This document shows positions 9,187 to 16,969 of a stretch of DNA of 43,930 bases, in pieces; position 1 is the stretch's first letter; each line of letters starts with the position of its first letter. The notes beneath the pieces were generated by a model. That model was not told the DNA's origin, did not search any database, and saw only the letters and a program-made list of their open reading frames with translations. Position numbers and translations under genes: made by a program. The DNA is taken from contig JAIXVS010000284.1 of NCBI GenBank assembly GCA_027482795.1, forward strand, positions 1-43,930, in the 5' to 3' direction. This stretch comes from Rhodobacter sp. GTDB lineage: Bacteria > Pseudomonadota > Alphaproteobacteria > Rhodobacterales > Rhodobacteraceae.

Positions 9187-9423
9187 ATGACCTGCGTTTT
9201 CGTCCAATTCCGCTGCACCCCGGGGAAAACCTATGACGTGGCGACTGCGATTTATGACCGCGAGGTGGTGTCAGAACTGTTTTCCACCAGCGGCGAGTTT
9301 GACCTGATTGCCAAGGTCTATATCCCCGATGGGGAAGATGTGGGCCATTACCTCAGCCAAAAGCTGTTCGATATTGCAGGCATCCAGCGCACCCTTACAA
9401 CGATGACCTTTCGTGCCTTCTGA
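9187..9423 (+). CDS. Stand-alone Lrp/AsnC ligand-binding (RAM) domain protein, 78 aa
   Basis: The sequence MTCVFVQFRCTPGKTYDVA followed by STSGEFDLIAKVYIPDGEDVGHYL and a terminal ITTMTFRAF-like strand is the alpha/beta RAM domain of Lrp/AsnC regulators, without the helix-turn-helix. Two ATGs are adjacent at 9184 and 9187; the second is better spaced from the AAGAGG site and fits homologues I recall. Such stand-alone domains form dimers or octamers and can bind amino acids; some modulate full-length Lrp proteins. It follows the helicase gene by 19 bases and converges on trpF. Function is inferred from fold only. Confidence 0.85.
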   Translation: MTCVFVQFRCTPGKTYDVATAIYDREVVSELFSTSGEFDLIAKVYIPDGEDVGHYLSQKLFDIAGIQRTLTTMTFRAF

Positions 9424-9465
9424 CTTTCATACAGGCCCAAATATCCGCGCCGCAGGCATCCAACC

Positions 9466-10140
9466 TTAACGCAAAATCGGCACGTTAGCAGGTAAATCCC
9501 CCGTCGCCGCCTTCACAAAGGCCGCGATCTTGGTAGGTTCTTTGACCCCGGGTGCAGATTCTACGCCCGACGATACATCCACCTGCCGCGCGTTGGTCAG
9601 CGCAATCGCCTGCGCGACATTCTCGGGTGTCAGCCCGCCCGCCAGCATCCAAGGCCGCAGCCAACGCCGCTGCGCCACCAGCCGCCAATCAAATGCCAGT
9701 CCATTGCCACCCGGCAGGGCAGCATCTTTTGGCGGCTTGGCGTCGATCAAAATCTGATCGGCGACCAAAGAATATTCAAAGGCCGCGTCCAAATCCCCTG
9801 CCTCGGCAATTCCCACCGCTTTCATAACGGGCAGGCCGTATCGTGCGCGAATTTCGGCAACGCGGGCCACGGGCTCGTGGCCATGTAATTGCAGCATGTC
9901 AAAGGGGCATTCCGCCAGCAGCGCATCCAGAAATGCGTCGTCCGCATCCACCACAAGGGCGACTTTGGCCAGCCCTTCTCGCGCATTGCGTGTCAATTCG
10001 CGCGCCTGATCAATGCCCAAATGCCGCGGGCTTTTGGCGAAAAACACGAATCCGCCATATGCGGCCCCAGCATCTGCGGCCGCTTGCACATCGGCCGGTG
10101 TCCGCAGACCGCAGATTTTCACACGAATATCTGGCATCAT
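9466..10140 (-). CDS. trpF: Phosphoribosylanthranilate isomerase, 224 aa
   Basis: TrpF isomerises N-(5'-phosphoribosyl)anthranilate in tryptophan synthesis. The signature [12 protein letters not shown] near the N-terminus holds the catalytic Cys, and a TIM-barrel pattern follows: [43 protein letters not shown] and the phosphate-binding [10 protein letters not shown] and [14 protein letters not shown]. The start is ambiguous between two adjacent ATGs (10140 and 10137); they overlap the stop of the lapA-like gene by 4 or 1 bases, so translation is probably coupled. The order ihfB-lapA-trpF is common in alphaproteobacteria. Confidence 0.96.
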   Translation of the reverse strand: MMPDIRVKICGLRTPADVQAAADAGAAYGGFVFFAKSPRHLGIDQARELTRNAREGLAKVALVVDADDAFLDALLAECPFDMLQLHGHEPVARVAEIRARYGLPVMKAVGIAEAGDLDAAFEYSLVADQILIDAKPPKDAALPGGNGLAFDWRLVAQRRWLRPWMLAGGLTPENVAQAIALTNARQVDVSSGVESAPGVKEPTKIAAFVKAATGDLPANVPILR

Positions 10141-10493
10141 TTTGCCTTTGGCGCATCCAATATCGCCAGCACATCATCTTTGGGCAGGGATGTGGCATCG
10201 CGCATATTTGCCAATTCGCGTTCCAGCTTGCTGACCGCTTTGCCAGATTGGCGGGCGGCGGCGCGGTGCTTATGCTCGCGCAGCCATTCCCACACAAAAC
10301 CAATCAGCAGCCCTGCTGTGATGCTGGCAAAAATTACCAAGAACATGGGCAGTTCCAACCCAAAATTTACCCCCAGCAGCGCGGCAAAATCAGCTGGCAG
10401 CAATTGCACCATAACTGGCGCGCGGTTGGCCATCGCCACCAAAACCAGTGCAAGGGCCAATAGAAAAAGCAAAGCAAGGCGCAAATAGCGCAT
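10137..10493 (-). CDS. lapA: LapA-domain (DUF1049) inner membrane protein, 118 aa
   Basis: The start was moved to the ATG at 10493 ([12 protein letters not shown]), preceded by AAAGGAAA. Two membrane segments are visible: residues ~3-25 and ~48-70 ([22 protein letters not shown]), followed by [14 protein letters not shown] and a helical, probably coiled-coil tail with LERELANM. This is the pattern of the lipopolysaccharide assembly protein A domain. In enterobacteria LapA/YciS is linked to control of lipopolysaccharide synthesis; in alphaproteobacteria the role is less clear. It overlaps trpF by a few bases and follows ihfB by 28 bases, so the three genes are probably one operon. Confidence 0.85.
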   Translation of the reverse strand: MRYLRLALLFLLALALVLVAMANRAPVMVQLLPADFAALLGVNFGLELPMFLVIFASITAGLLIGFVWEWLREHKHRAAARQSGKAVSKLERELANMRDATSLPKDDVLAILDAPKAK

Positions 10494-10521
10494 GGTATTT
10501 CCTTTGGCCAATGGCTTTGGC

Positions 10522-10803
10522 TTAAGCGCCGTTCAACCGATCGCGCAGCAGCTTGCCCGTTTTGAAAAACGGCACCTTCTTGGAATCAACCCTCACCGCC
10601 TCGCCCGTGCGCGGGTTGCGGCCCACGCGCGCATCGCGTGCCTTAACCGAAAACGCGCCAAAGCCGCGCAGTTCCACGCGGTCACCCTTGGCCAATGCAT
10701 TAATAATTTCGTCAAAAACCGTGCTGACAATGCGCTCGACATGGCGCTGCGTCAAAGTCGGATTTTCGTCGGCAATTTTTTGAACCAATTCTGATCTAAT
10801 CAT
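10522..10803 (-). CDS. ihfB: Integration host factor subunit beta, 93 aa
   Basis: A member of the HU/IHF family of DNA-bending proteins; it pairs with IhfA to bend DNA at replication, recombination and promoter sites. The DNA-contacting beta arm is [11 protein letters not shown] followed by [16 protein letters not shown], and the dimer helices are [15 protein letters not shown] and [14 protein letters not shown] chose the ATG at 10803 over the track start at 10812 because IhfB proteins begin MIRSEL. It lies downstream of rpsA, separated by the rpsA terminator, in the conserved order rpsA-ihfB-lapA-trpF. Confidence 0.96.
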   Translation of the reverse strand: MIRSELVQKIADENPTLTQRHVERIVSTVFDEIINALAKGDRVELRGFGAFSVKARDARVGRNPRTGEAVRVDSKKVPFFKTGKLLRDRLNGA

Positions 10804-10937
10804 CTCACCCATTCCCCGTTCTATTGAGCGAATACCACAATCAACCCGCTACGCTGGACATCTTGTAAACCCATCAAAAAGTAACCTATCGCCAAAAAAT
10901 CCTGCACACAAATGAAAATGTTTGCGCTGGCAACATG

Positions 10938-10973
10938 CAAAAGGGCCCCATCTTGCGATGAGGCCCCCTTTTT
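10938..10973. terminator. Bidirectional intrinsic terminator behind rpsA
   Basis: GGGCCCCATC (10943-10952), loop TTGC and GATGAGGCCC (10957-10966) make a 10-bp stem with a single wobble pair. AAAA on the left side becomes the U-tract for the minus-strand rpsA transcript, and TTTTT at 10969-10973 serves the other direction. It begins about 28 bases after the rpsA stop. Confidence 0.85.
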
Positions 10974-10993
10974 CACACTTCGTCGCGCAACGC

Positions 10994-12673
10994 TTAGGCT
11001 TTGTCGCCCTTCAGCGCCGCGCCCAAGATATCGCCAAGGCTTGCGCCCGAATCAGACGAGCCATACTGCTCGACCGCTTCTTTTTCTTCGGCAATCTCGC
11101 GCGCCTTGATCGACAGGCCCAGCTTGCGGGTTTTTGGATCGACAGCGGTCACGCGCACGTCAATCTTATCGCCCACATTGAAACGCTCGGGGCGCTGATC
11201 GCCACGGTCGCGGGCCAGATCGCTGCGGCGGATGAACGACTTGGCGCCGTTATATTCCACCTCAACGCCGCCCTCTTCGATGGCGGATACAGCAACGGTG
11301 ATGATTTCACCGCGCTTAACGCCGTCAACCGCTTCGCTGAAGTTGTCCGCGCCCAAGGCTTTGACCGACAGCGAGATACGCTCTTTTTCAACATCCACTT
11401 CGGTGACAGCGGCGGTAACCGTGTCGCCCTTGCGGTAGCTTTGAATGGCGTCTTCGCCGCGCTGATCCCACGACAGGTCAGACAGGTGAACCATGCCGTC
11501 GATGTCGCCATCAAGGCCCACGAACAGACCGAATTCGGTGATGTTCTTAACTTCGCCTTCAATCTGGCTGCCAACAGGATGGGTTTCTGCAAACACTTCC
11601 CATGGGTTACGCTGGGTTTGCTTCAGGCCAAGCGAAACGCGGCGCTTAACGCTGTCAATTTCCAGCACCATCACGTCAACTTCTTGGCTGGTCGATACGA
11701 TCTTGCCGGGGTGGACGTTTTTCTTGGTCCAAGACATTTCAGACACGTGAACCAAGCCTTCAACGCCCGCTTCCAGCTCTACAAATGCGCCGTAATCGGT
11801 GATGTTGGTCACGCGGCCCTTGTGCAGGGTGCCCAGTGCATACAGCTTTTCAACCGCATCCCATGGGTCGGATTGCAATTGCTTCATGCCCAGCGAAATG
11901 CGGTGGGTGTCTTTGTTGATCTTGATCACCTGAACCTTAACGGTTTCGCCGATGTTCAAAATCTCGGATGGGTGATTGACGCGGCGCCATGCCATGTCGG
12001 TGACATGGAGCAACCCGTCCACGCCGCCCAGATCAACGAACGCACCGTATTCGGTGATGTTCTTGACAACGCCGTCCACAGTTTGCCCTTCGGTCAGGTT
12101 GCCGATCACTTCGGCGCGCTGCTCGGCACGGGATTCTTCCAAAATCGCGCGGCGCGAGACAACGATATTGCCACGGCGGCGATCCATCTTCAAAATTTGG
12201 AACGGCTGCTTCATGCCCATCAGCGGGCCAGCATCGCGCACGGGGCGCACGTCAACTTGGCTGCCAGGAAGGAAGGCCACAGCGCCGCCCAAGTCCACGG
12301 TAAAGCCGCCTTTGACACGGCCGAAAATGGCACCGTCAACACGGGTTTCGGATTCGTAGGCTTTTTCCAAGCGATCCCAAGCTTCTTCGCGGCGGGCCTT
12401 CTCGCGCGAGATTTGCGCCTCGCCACGGGCATTTTCCACGCGGTCAAGGAACACTTCCACAATATCGCCCACGGCGATACGGGGGGCCTCACCTGGATCT
12501 GCGAATTCTTTAATGTCGATACGGCCTTCCATTTTGTAGCCGACATCGATGATGGCCTGACCGCTTTCAATCGCGATCACTTTGCCTTTAACAACGGTTC
12601 CCTCTTCGGGAGTGTCGATTTCAAAGCTTTCCTTCAACAGGGCTTCGAATTCGTCCATAGCTTTCGAGTTCAT
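10994..12673 (-). CDS. rpsA: 30S ribosomal protein S1, 559 aa
   Basis: S1 binds mRNA on the small ribosomal subunit and helps initiation on structured or weak leaders. Six S1 repeats can be read, for example ITEYGAFVDLGGVDGLLHV, ITDYGAFVELEAGVEGLVHV and ITEFGLFVGLDGDIDGMVHL; the first two are the degenerate ribosome-binding repeats. The ORF track begins at 12814, but the ATG at 12673 (MNSKAMDEFEALL) has an AAGGAAA site 8 bases upstream and matches the family N-terminus. An intrinsic terminator ends the upstream unit at about 12740, so rpsA must have its own promoter in the ~65 bases between. The usual neighbour cmk is displaced upstream by three genes. Confidence 0.97.
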   Translation of the reverse strand: MNSKAMDEFEALLKESFEIDTPEEGTVVKGKVIAIESGQAIIDVGYKMEGRIDIKEFADPGEAPRIAVGDIVEVFLDRVENARGEAQISREKARREEAWDRLEKAYESETRVDGAIFGRVKGGFTVDLGGAVAFLPGSQVDVRPVRDAGPLMGMKQPFQILKMDRRRGNIVVSRRAILEESRAEQRAEVIGNLTEGQTVDGVVKNITEYGAFVDLGGVDGLLHVTDMAWRRVNHPSEILNIGETVKVQVIKINKDTHRISLGMKQLQSDPWDAVEKLYALGTLHKGRVTNITDYGAFVELEAGVEGLVHVSEMSWTKKNVHPGKIVSTSQEVDVMVLEIDSVKRRVSLGLKQTQRNPWEVFAETHPVGSQIEGEVKNITEFGLFVGLDGDIDGMVHLSDLSWDQRGEDAIQSYRKGDTVTAAVTEVDVEKERISLSVKALGADNFSEAVDGVKRGEIITVAVSAIEEGGVEVEYNGAKSFIRRSDLARDRGDQRPERFNVGDKIDVRVTAVDPKTRKLGLSIKAREIAEEKEAVEQYGSSDSGASLGDILGAALKGDKA

Positions 12674-12737
12674 ATAGGTTTCCTTTTCACGTCTTTTCAC
12701 TGGCCGCGCGGTTGGCTCCGCTGGTCTTGCTCGCGTC

Positions 12738-12780
12738 AAAAACAGATTCGGGCCTTGGCATCGCCAAAGCCCGAAATCTG
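12738..12780 (-). terminator. Intrinsic terminator behind the dioxygenase-like gene
   Basis: On the minus strand CAGATTTCGGGC, a GC-rich apical part TTTGGCGATGCCAAGG and CCCGAATCTG form a long stem, followed directly by TTTTTG. It lies about 43 bases after the stop of the extradiol dioxygenase-like gene and separates that unit from rpsA. Confidence 0.8.
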
Positions 12781-12822
12781 CCGCCCCATTAGGCGGTTTA
12801 GCCCTGTATTGCAAGGGAAAGC

Positions 12823-13620
12823 TTAATCAAACCGATAGCTAGAGGCCGTGACCCCGCCAAACAAACCCGTGTCGTGATAGATGCGGGTCGCTTTGGCGGC
12901 TTCTGCCGCGCCAAGGGCCACGAACAGCGGCACAAGGTGGTCTTCTTCCTTATGGCAAATGCGGGCGTAGGGAGCGGATTCCCAATCGATGATCGCTGCC
13001 GTGCGTTCGGCGGGCGGCTTGGCCAGCGCCTGCCCCAGCCAAGCATCAAACGCCTCGGACGGGTCTTTGGCGGCGGGGCCGAACATCGCCAAGTTATGGT
13101 AGGACAGGCCAGATCCTACAATCAAAACCCCCTCATCGCGCAGGGGGGCCAGCGCGCGGCCCATCGCGAAATGGGCGGCAGGGTCGTAAGATTTCAGCAG
13201 GCTAATCTGAAACAGCGGAATTTCGGCGTTTGGATACATCACCGCCATCGGCGCAAAAGTGCCGTGGTCATAGCCCTGTTTCGTGTCCAAATGCGCCGCA
13301 ATCCCCGCGCCGTGCAGCAGCGCCAGCGCGCGGGCGGCCACATCGGGTGCGCCTGGGGCGGGGTAGATGATTTTATAGGTTTCGGGCGGAAAGCCGTGGT
13401 AATCATACACCATCGGCGGGTTTGGGCTGGCCATCACTGCCGCCTCGTCTTCCTCCCAATGGCCCGAAATCATCAGGATTGCGCGGGGCGGTTCGGGCAG
13501 ATCGGCAACCATCGCCTTTAGCGAGGCTTCAAGGTTTGCAAACATCGCCCGCATATTGGGAATCCACGGCCAAGGCCCGCCCCCGTGCGAGATGAAATAG
13601 GTGGGAAGCCTTCCGCTCAT
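12823..13620 (-). CDS. Extradiol ring-cleavage dioxygenase, DODA/LigB type, 265 aa
   Basis: A class III extradiol dioxygenase-like protein of the LigB/4,5-DOPA dioxygenase group. Candidate metal or active-site histidines are in YFISHGGGPWPW, ILMISGHWEE, KQGYDHGTFAPM and VGSGLSYHN, the spacing expected for YgiD-type proteins. The start was moved from 13707 to the ATG at 13620 (MSGRLPTYFISHGG), preceded by AAGGAGAG. Substrates of these enzymes are catechols such as DOPA; the substrate here is unknown. It follows the two capsule-type genes by about 100 bases and ends at its own terminator. It interrupts the usual cmk-rpsA neighbourhood. Confidence 0.87.
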   Translation of the reverse strand: MSGRLPTYFISHGGGPWPWIPNMRAMFANLEASLKAMVADLPEPPRAILMISGHWEEDEAAVMASPNPPMVYDYHGFPPETYKIIYPAPGAPDVAARALALLHGAGIAAHLDTKQGYDHGTFAPMAVMYPNAEIPLFQISLLKSYDPAAHFAMGRALAPLRDEGVLIVGSGLSYHNLAMFGPAAKDPSEAFDAWLGQALAKPPAERTAAIIDWESAPYARICHKEEDHLVPLFVALGAAEAAKATRIYHDTGLFGGVTASSYRFD

Positions 13621-13725
13621 GGCGCTCTCCTTAGGTTGCGTTCCTATACAGATGCGCCCAGTCGGCCCGCCAAACAAGCCCAAGCTCTGCGCGCAGCCGC
13701 ACAACACCCGCGCATCTGTGCAGCC

Positions 13726-14727
13726 CTATGTGCGGCTCAGGCCAAGGCGCGCTGCGTCAAACCCCGCCTCATCAAAGGCCGCCAGAATGCGCGCGGCGGC
13801 ATCGGGTGCGGTGATGTCGATGCAATTTTTGGTGAAATACCACTGAAGCCACGGCGCATAGTCGCGCGGCTGATTTAGGGCTGAATGCAGCGCGGCGGAA
13901 AAATCTTGCGCGCGGCGCACGGTTTCAACTTGGCCTGCAAAATCGCTGCGGCCAAACAAAATGGCGGGCTTGCCATGCAAAAACCCCTCAATCGCCGCCG
14001 CTGAATTGATCGAAACGGTCACCGCGCAGGCCGCCAATAGGTCATGCACATTGGGATTTGCTTCGGTAAACTTTAGCCCTTCGGCGCGCAAATCAGCCAT
14101 CAGCGCCGCGCCATGTTCGCGCCGCAATGGGTGGGCTTTGACCACCACCTGCCGCCCCTGCGCGCCCTGAACCACGGCGCGCAGCATATCCTTTTGCCCC
14201 AAATAGGTTTGCTGCCGCGTCGCCACACCTGGCCCTTGCAGGAACAACGCGATGCAGCCTTGCGGAAGGTCTTCGGCCCGATCTTTGGCTTGGCGATAGC
14301 GCGAGGCGCGCGCAGCCACAAAGCGCGCCTGCAAATCTGTTTGAAACACCTTTGCCGCATGTGCATCCGTCTGCGCGGGATCAAAGCTGCGGCCCAGCGC
14401 ACTGCTATCGGCCAAAACGCCCTGCGCGTCCAAATGCCAATAGCCCGTCAGATAGGCAAGACCCGCGTTCAAATACCCAACCCCGCGCGCCATACCACCT
14501 TGGACGATGTGCAAATCACCATCGCCCCAGCGCATATCGCGCGGCAAGGTCAAGGGCGGGCGCGGTTCAATAATAACCTGCCCGCCTGCCTGCGTGATGA
14601 TATCTTCGATCAGCGGAAAAATCGCCAAATGCGCCGCCTTGCGATAGCGGTCGTGATACCGCGGATCGATGTGCAAAATCACTTTGGCGGGGGCAGAGGG
14701 CGGCAAGTCGGGCGCTGCGTGTTCCAT
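13726..14727 (-). CDS. Capsule-polysaccharide-type glycosyltransferase (KpsC/KpsS-like), copy 1, 333 aa
   Basis: The C-terminal half shows the capsule synthesis/export family pattern: VVVKAHPLRREHG, then VSINSAAAIEGFLHGKPAILFGRSDF, with a later RDYAPWLQWYF. The N-terminal half reads VILHIDPRYHDRYRK and is clearly homologous to the next gene upstream. The start ATG at 14727 shares its first base with the TGA of that gene (TGATG), so translation is coupled; a GTG at 14730 is the alternative. KpsC and KpsS proteins add beta-Kdo linkers to lipid carriers; whether this protein does the same is not shown. It has no signal peptide or membrane segment, consistent with a cytoplasmic sugar transferase. 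Confidence 0.72.
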   Translation of the reverse strand: MEHAAPDLPPSAPAKVILHIDPRYHDRYRKAAHLAIFPLIEDIITQAGGQVIIEPRPPLTLPRDMRWGDGDLHIVQGGMARGVGYLNAGLAYLTGYWHLDAQGVLADSSALGRSFDPAQTDAHAAKVFQTDLQARFVAARASRYRQAKDRAEDLPQGCIALFLQGPGVATRQQTYLGQKDMLRAVVQGAQGRQVVVKAHPLRREHGAALMADLRAEGLKFTEANPNVHDLLAACAVTVSINSAAAIEGFLHGKPAILFGRSDFAGQVETVRRAQDFSAALHSALNQPRDYAPWLQWYFTKNCIDITAPDAAARILAAFDEAGFDAARLGLSRT

Positions 14728-15695
14728 CACCGCAGCCCCAGCCGATCGGCATCAAATCCCGCGCGCGCAAAACGGGCCAAAATCCGCGCTTCGGCTTCGG
14801 CAGAGTCTATCGCAATGGCGTGGTGGTTCAAATACCAATAGAGCCACCCCGCATAATCGCGCTGCACAGTCAGCGCGCTTTCCAGCGTTTGGGCAAAATC
14901 ATCGGGGTCGATCAGGGTTTCGCCCAGCGCCGCAAAATCGCCCCGCCCGCACAGAATTGTGGGCTTGCCGTGCAAAAACCCCTCAATCGCGGCGGCAGAG
15001 TTGATAGACACCGTCACCGCGCAGGCGGCCAGCAGGTCATGAATATGCGCCTGCGCCAATTGCACCGCCAGCCCCTGCGCCTGCGCATCGGCGACCATTT
15101 GTGCGCCTTCCTCCATAAACAGCGGATGCGGTTTGACCAGCACCGCGCGCCCACCCGCGCCGCGCGCCGCCGCCTCAATTATTTCTGGCCCGATAAAGAA
15201 ATGCTGGCCATGGCGTTCGGGCGCGCGGCCTTGCAGAAAAACCGCAATGCAGCCTTGCGGCAGGGGGGCGGTGGTTTCGGGTTGCTGATGGCGCGTGCGG
15301 CGTTTGTCTTTAAAGCGCGCGCAAATATCACCAAAGAACGCGGCGGCCTTTGCCGCATCCGGCGGGGAAGGGGGCACCAGATCGCCCCGCGCCGCCATTT
15401 CTGCGCCCGACAAAATGCCCTTGTCGTCTAAATGCCAAAATCCCGTCAGATAGGCGATGGAACTGTTCAGCCAGCCCACCCCGCGCGCGCCGCCACTTTC
15501 GACGATATGCAGATCGCCGTCCCCTTGTGCTTCACTAACAGAAAGCCGCCCTTTGGGGCGCGGGGCCAGCACAACCTCGCCGCCGCGCGCTGTGATGATG
15601 CTGTGGATCTTGCCAAACATCGCCAATCGTTTGGTTTGCAAAAAGCGGTCGTGATACTGCCGATCGATGTGCAGGATCACGCGCGCGCGGCCCAT
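14727..15695 (-). CDS. Capsule-polysaccharide-type glycosyltransferase (KpsC/KpsS-like), copy 2, 322 aa
   Basis: This is a paralogue of the following gene. Shared blocks are VILHIDRQYHDR, the FLQG block after QGCIAVFLQGRAPE, LVKPHPLFMEEG, HDLLAACAVTVSINSAAAIE and GFLHGKPTILCGRGDF, and the DYAGWLYWYLN end. Full-length similarity suggests a tandem duplication followed by divergence. The gene starts 3 bases after the cmk stop and its own stop overlaps the next start, so aroA-ORF-cmk-GT-GT is probably one transcript. The fold family is inferred from the KPHP and SINSAAAIEGFLHGKP motifs. Substrate unknown. Confidence 0.72.
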   Translation of the reverse strand: MGRARVILHIDRQYHDRFLQTKRLAMFGKIHSIITARGGEVVLAPRPKGRLSVSEAQGDGDLHIVESGGARGVGWLNSSIAYLTGFWHLDDKGILSGAEMAARGDLVPPSPPDAAKAAAFFGDICARFKDKRRTRHQQPETTAPLPQGCIAVFLQGRAPERHGQHFFIGPEIIEAAARGAGGRAVLVKPHPLFMEEGAQMVADAQAQGLAVQLAQAHIHDLLAACAVTVSINSAAAIEGFLHGKPTILCGRGDFAALGETLIDPDDFAQTLESALTVQRDYAGWLYWYLNHHAIAIDSAEAEARILARFARAGFDADRLGLR

Positions 15696-15698
15696 CGC

Positions 15699-16295
15699 CT
15701 AGCCCAGCCGCCGTGGCAGCTTTGCCTCTACCGCCGCGATAGCGCGCGCAGTGGCGGCCTCAACCGTCAGCGCCGATGTGTCCAATGTGATGGCATCATC
15801 GGCTGGGCGCAAAGGGGCATCGCTGCGGCCCATATCGCGCGCATCGCGGGCGATAACCTCGGCCAAAATCTGGCCCTCATCGCCCCCCAGTTCCAACCAC
15901 CGCCGATGCGCGCGCACGTCTGCGCTGGCGGTGACAAACAGCTTCACCTCGGCCTGCGGGCAAATCACTGTGCCAATATCGCGCCCGTCCAGCACCGCGC
16001 CGCCCATTCGGCGAGCAAAGGCGCGCTGGTATTCCAGCAGCGCTGCGCGCACGGCGGGAATGGCGGCCACGCGGCTGGCAGCCTCGCCCGCCACCATACT
16101 GCGCAGATCGCCCCGCGCCAGATCATCAGCATTCAGCGATTGCGCCGCCAAAACGGGATCGCCGCCCTTGGCCCCAACAGCACGATACAAAAGCCCCGTA
16201 TCCAAATGCGCAAAGCCAAACCGCGCAGCCAGCGCCCGCCCGATGGTGCCCTTACCCGCCGCCGCAGGCCCGTCAATGGCAACAGTAAACTGCAT
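15699..16295 (-). CDS. cmk: Cytidylate kinase, 198 aa
   Basis: Cmk phosphorylates CMP and dCMP with ATP. The N-terminal P-loop [17 protein letters not shown] is diagnostic, followed by [11 protein letters not shown] and the substrate-binding [15 protein letters not shown]; the LID-type segment [20 protein letters not shown] and the end of the NMP-kinase fold [11 protein letters not shown] follow. It is slightly shorter than many bacterial Cmk proteins but complete. Its ATG directly follows the TGA of the acidic upstream gene. In most alphaproteobacteria rpsA lies directly downstream; here two glycosyltransferase-like genes do. Confidence 0.96.
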   Translation of the reverse strand: MQFTVAIDGPAAAGKGTIGRALAARFGFAHLDTGLLYRAVGAKGGDPVLAAQSLNADDLARGDLRSMVAGEAASRVAAIPAVRAALLEYQRAFARRMGGAVLDGRDIGTVICPQAEVKLFVTASADVRAHRRWLELGGDEGQILAEVIARDARDMGRSDAPLRPADDAITLDTSALTVEAATARAIAAVEAKLPRRLG

Positions 16296-16955
16296 TCAAC
16301 TGTCCAATTTGCGCGGCGCCTCGGGCGGGTAGGCATAGGCGTTTGACCAGATCATACCGCCTTCGTCCTGCACCTCGCCCACGGGATCTTCTTCGTCAAA
16401 TTCAAACTCATAGGCATCAAAGGGGAATGCGCTGGTGTCGACCATGCCTTCAATGCCTTGCAAGATCAGCTCATGCGCTGCGCAATCGGACAGCAGCATC
16501 GCCAGTGCTTCGGCGCAGGTGGGTGCTGCAATGACCGCAAGTTGGTAATGGCCCGCATATTCGCCTTCGTCCTCGTCGGCCCATTCGGGATCGAACAGAT
16601 CAAGACAGGCGGCGAACACACCCACGGGTGGGCCATCGGCAGGGTCTGGTTCAAACGCATGGGGCTCTGATACGCAAATCTCGCCCGCTTCTTCGGCGGT
16701 TTGCACCATCGCGTCGATATCCACCTCAAAGGGCAGCATGTCATCATCGAAATGCTCGGCCAGCCCCGCGTGCAAAACCCGCATCAACGCCAGCCCATGC
16801 CCCGCGATGGATGCGTTCAGCGTATCCAGTGCCTCGGCCAGATCATCTGCGGTCAGCACAAACATCCGTGCCTCGCCGCCATATACCATATCTTCGTCCG
16901 ATTGGTTTGGCCCATCGGGATCGAAAACTTCAACGGCGGCGAAATAAATGGGCAT
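16296..16955 (-). CDS. Acidic protein with two internal repeats, unknown function, 219 aa
   Basis: I do not recognise this family. The start was moved from 17090 to the ATG at 16955 (MPIYFAAVEVFDPDG), 14 bases after the aroA stop. The protein is strongly acidic and has a clear internal duplication: FAAVEVFDPD at residues 5-14 against FAACLDLFDP at 114-123. Each is followed by an acidic loop, a beta strand (ARMFVLTADD / YQLAVIAAPT), an AEAL helix and a repeat end (GEICVSEPHAFEP / GMIWSNAYAYPP). No membrane segment, signal peptide or catalytic motif is seen. It is embedded between aroA and cmk with no gap before cmk, so it is expressed with both. A small regulatory or binding protein is possible. 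Confidence 0.75.
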   Translation of the reverse strand: MPIYFAAVEVFDPDGPNQSDEDMVYGGEARMFVLTADDLAEALDTLNASIAGHGLALMRVLHAGLAEHFDDDMLPFEVDIDAMVQTAEEAGEICVSEPHAFEPDPADGPPVGVFAACLDLFDPEWADEDEGEYAGHYQLAVIAAPTCAEALAMLLSDCAAHELILQGIEGMVDTSAFPFDAYEFEFDEEDPVGEVQDEGGMIWSNAYAYPPEAPRKLDS

Positions 16956-16969
16956 TGGGGGGCTTTCGG

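Noticed and set aside
12674-12814. N-terminal extension of ribosomal protein S1
   Set aside because: It would read through the intrinsic terminator; the ATG at 12673 has a good ribosome-binding site.
10922-12826. 634-aa plus-strand ORF opposite rpsA
   Set aside because: Long open frame produced by GC-rich codon bias opposite a highly expressed gene; the minus strand gives six clear S1 domains with a good ribosome-binding site.
15432-16346. 304-aa plus-strand ORF opposite cmk and the glycosyltransferase
   Set aside because: Spans two real minus-strand genes and has shadow-type composition.
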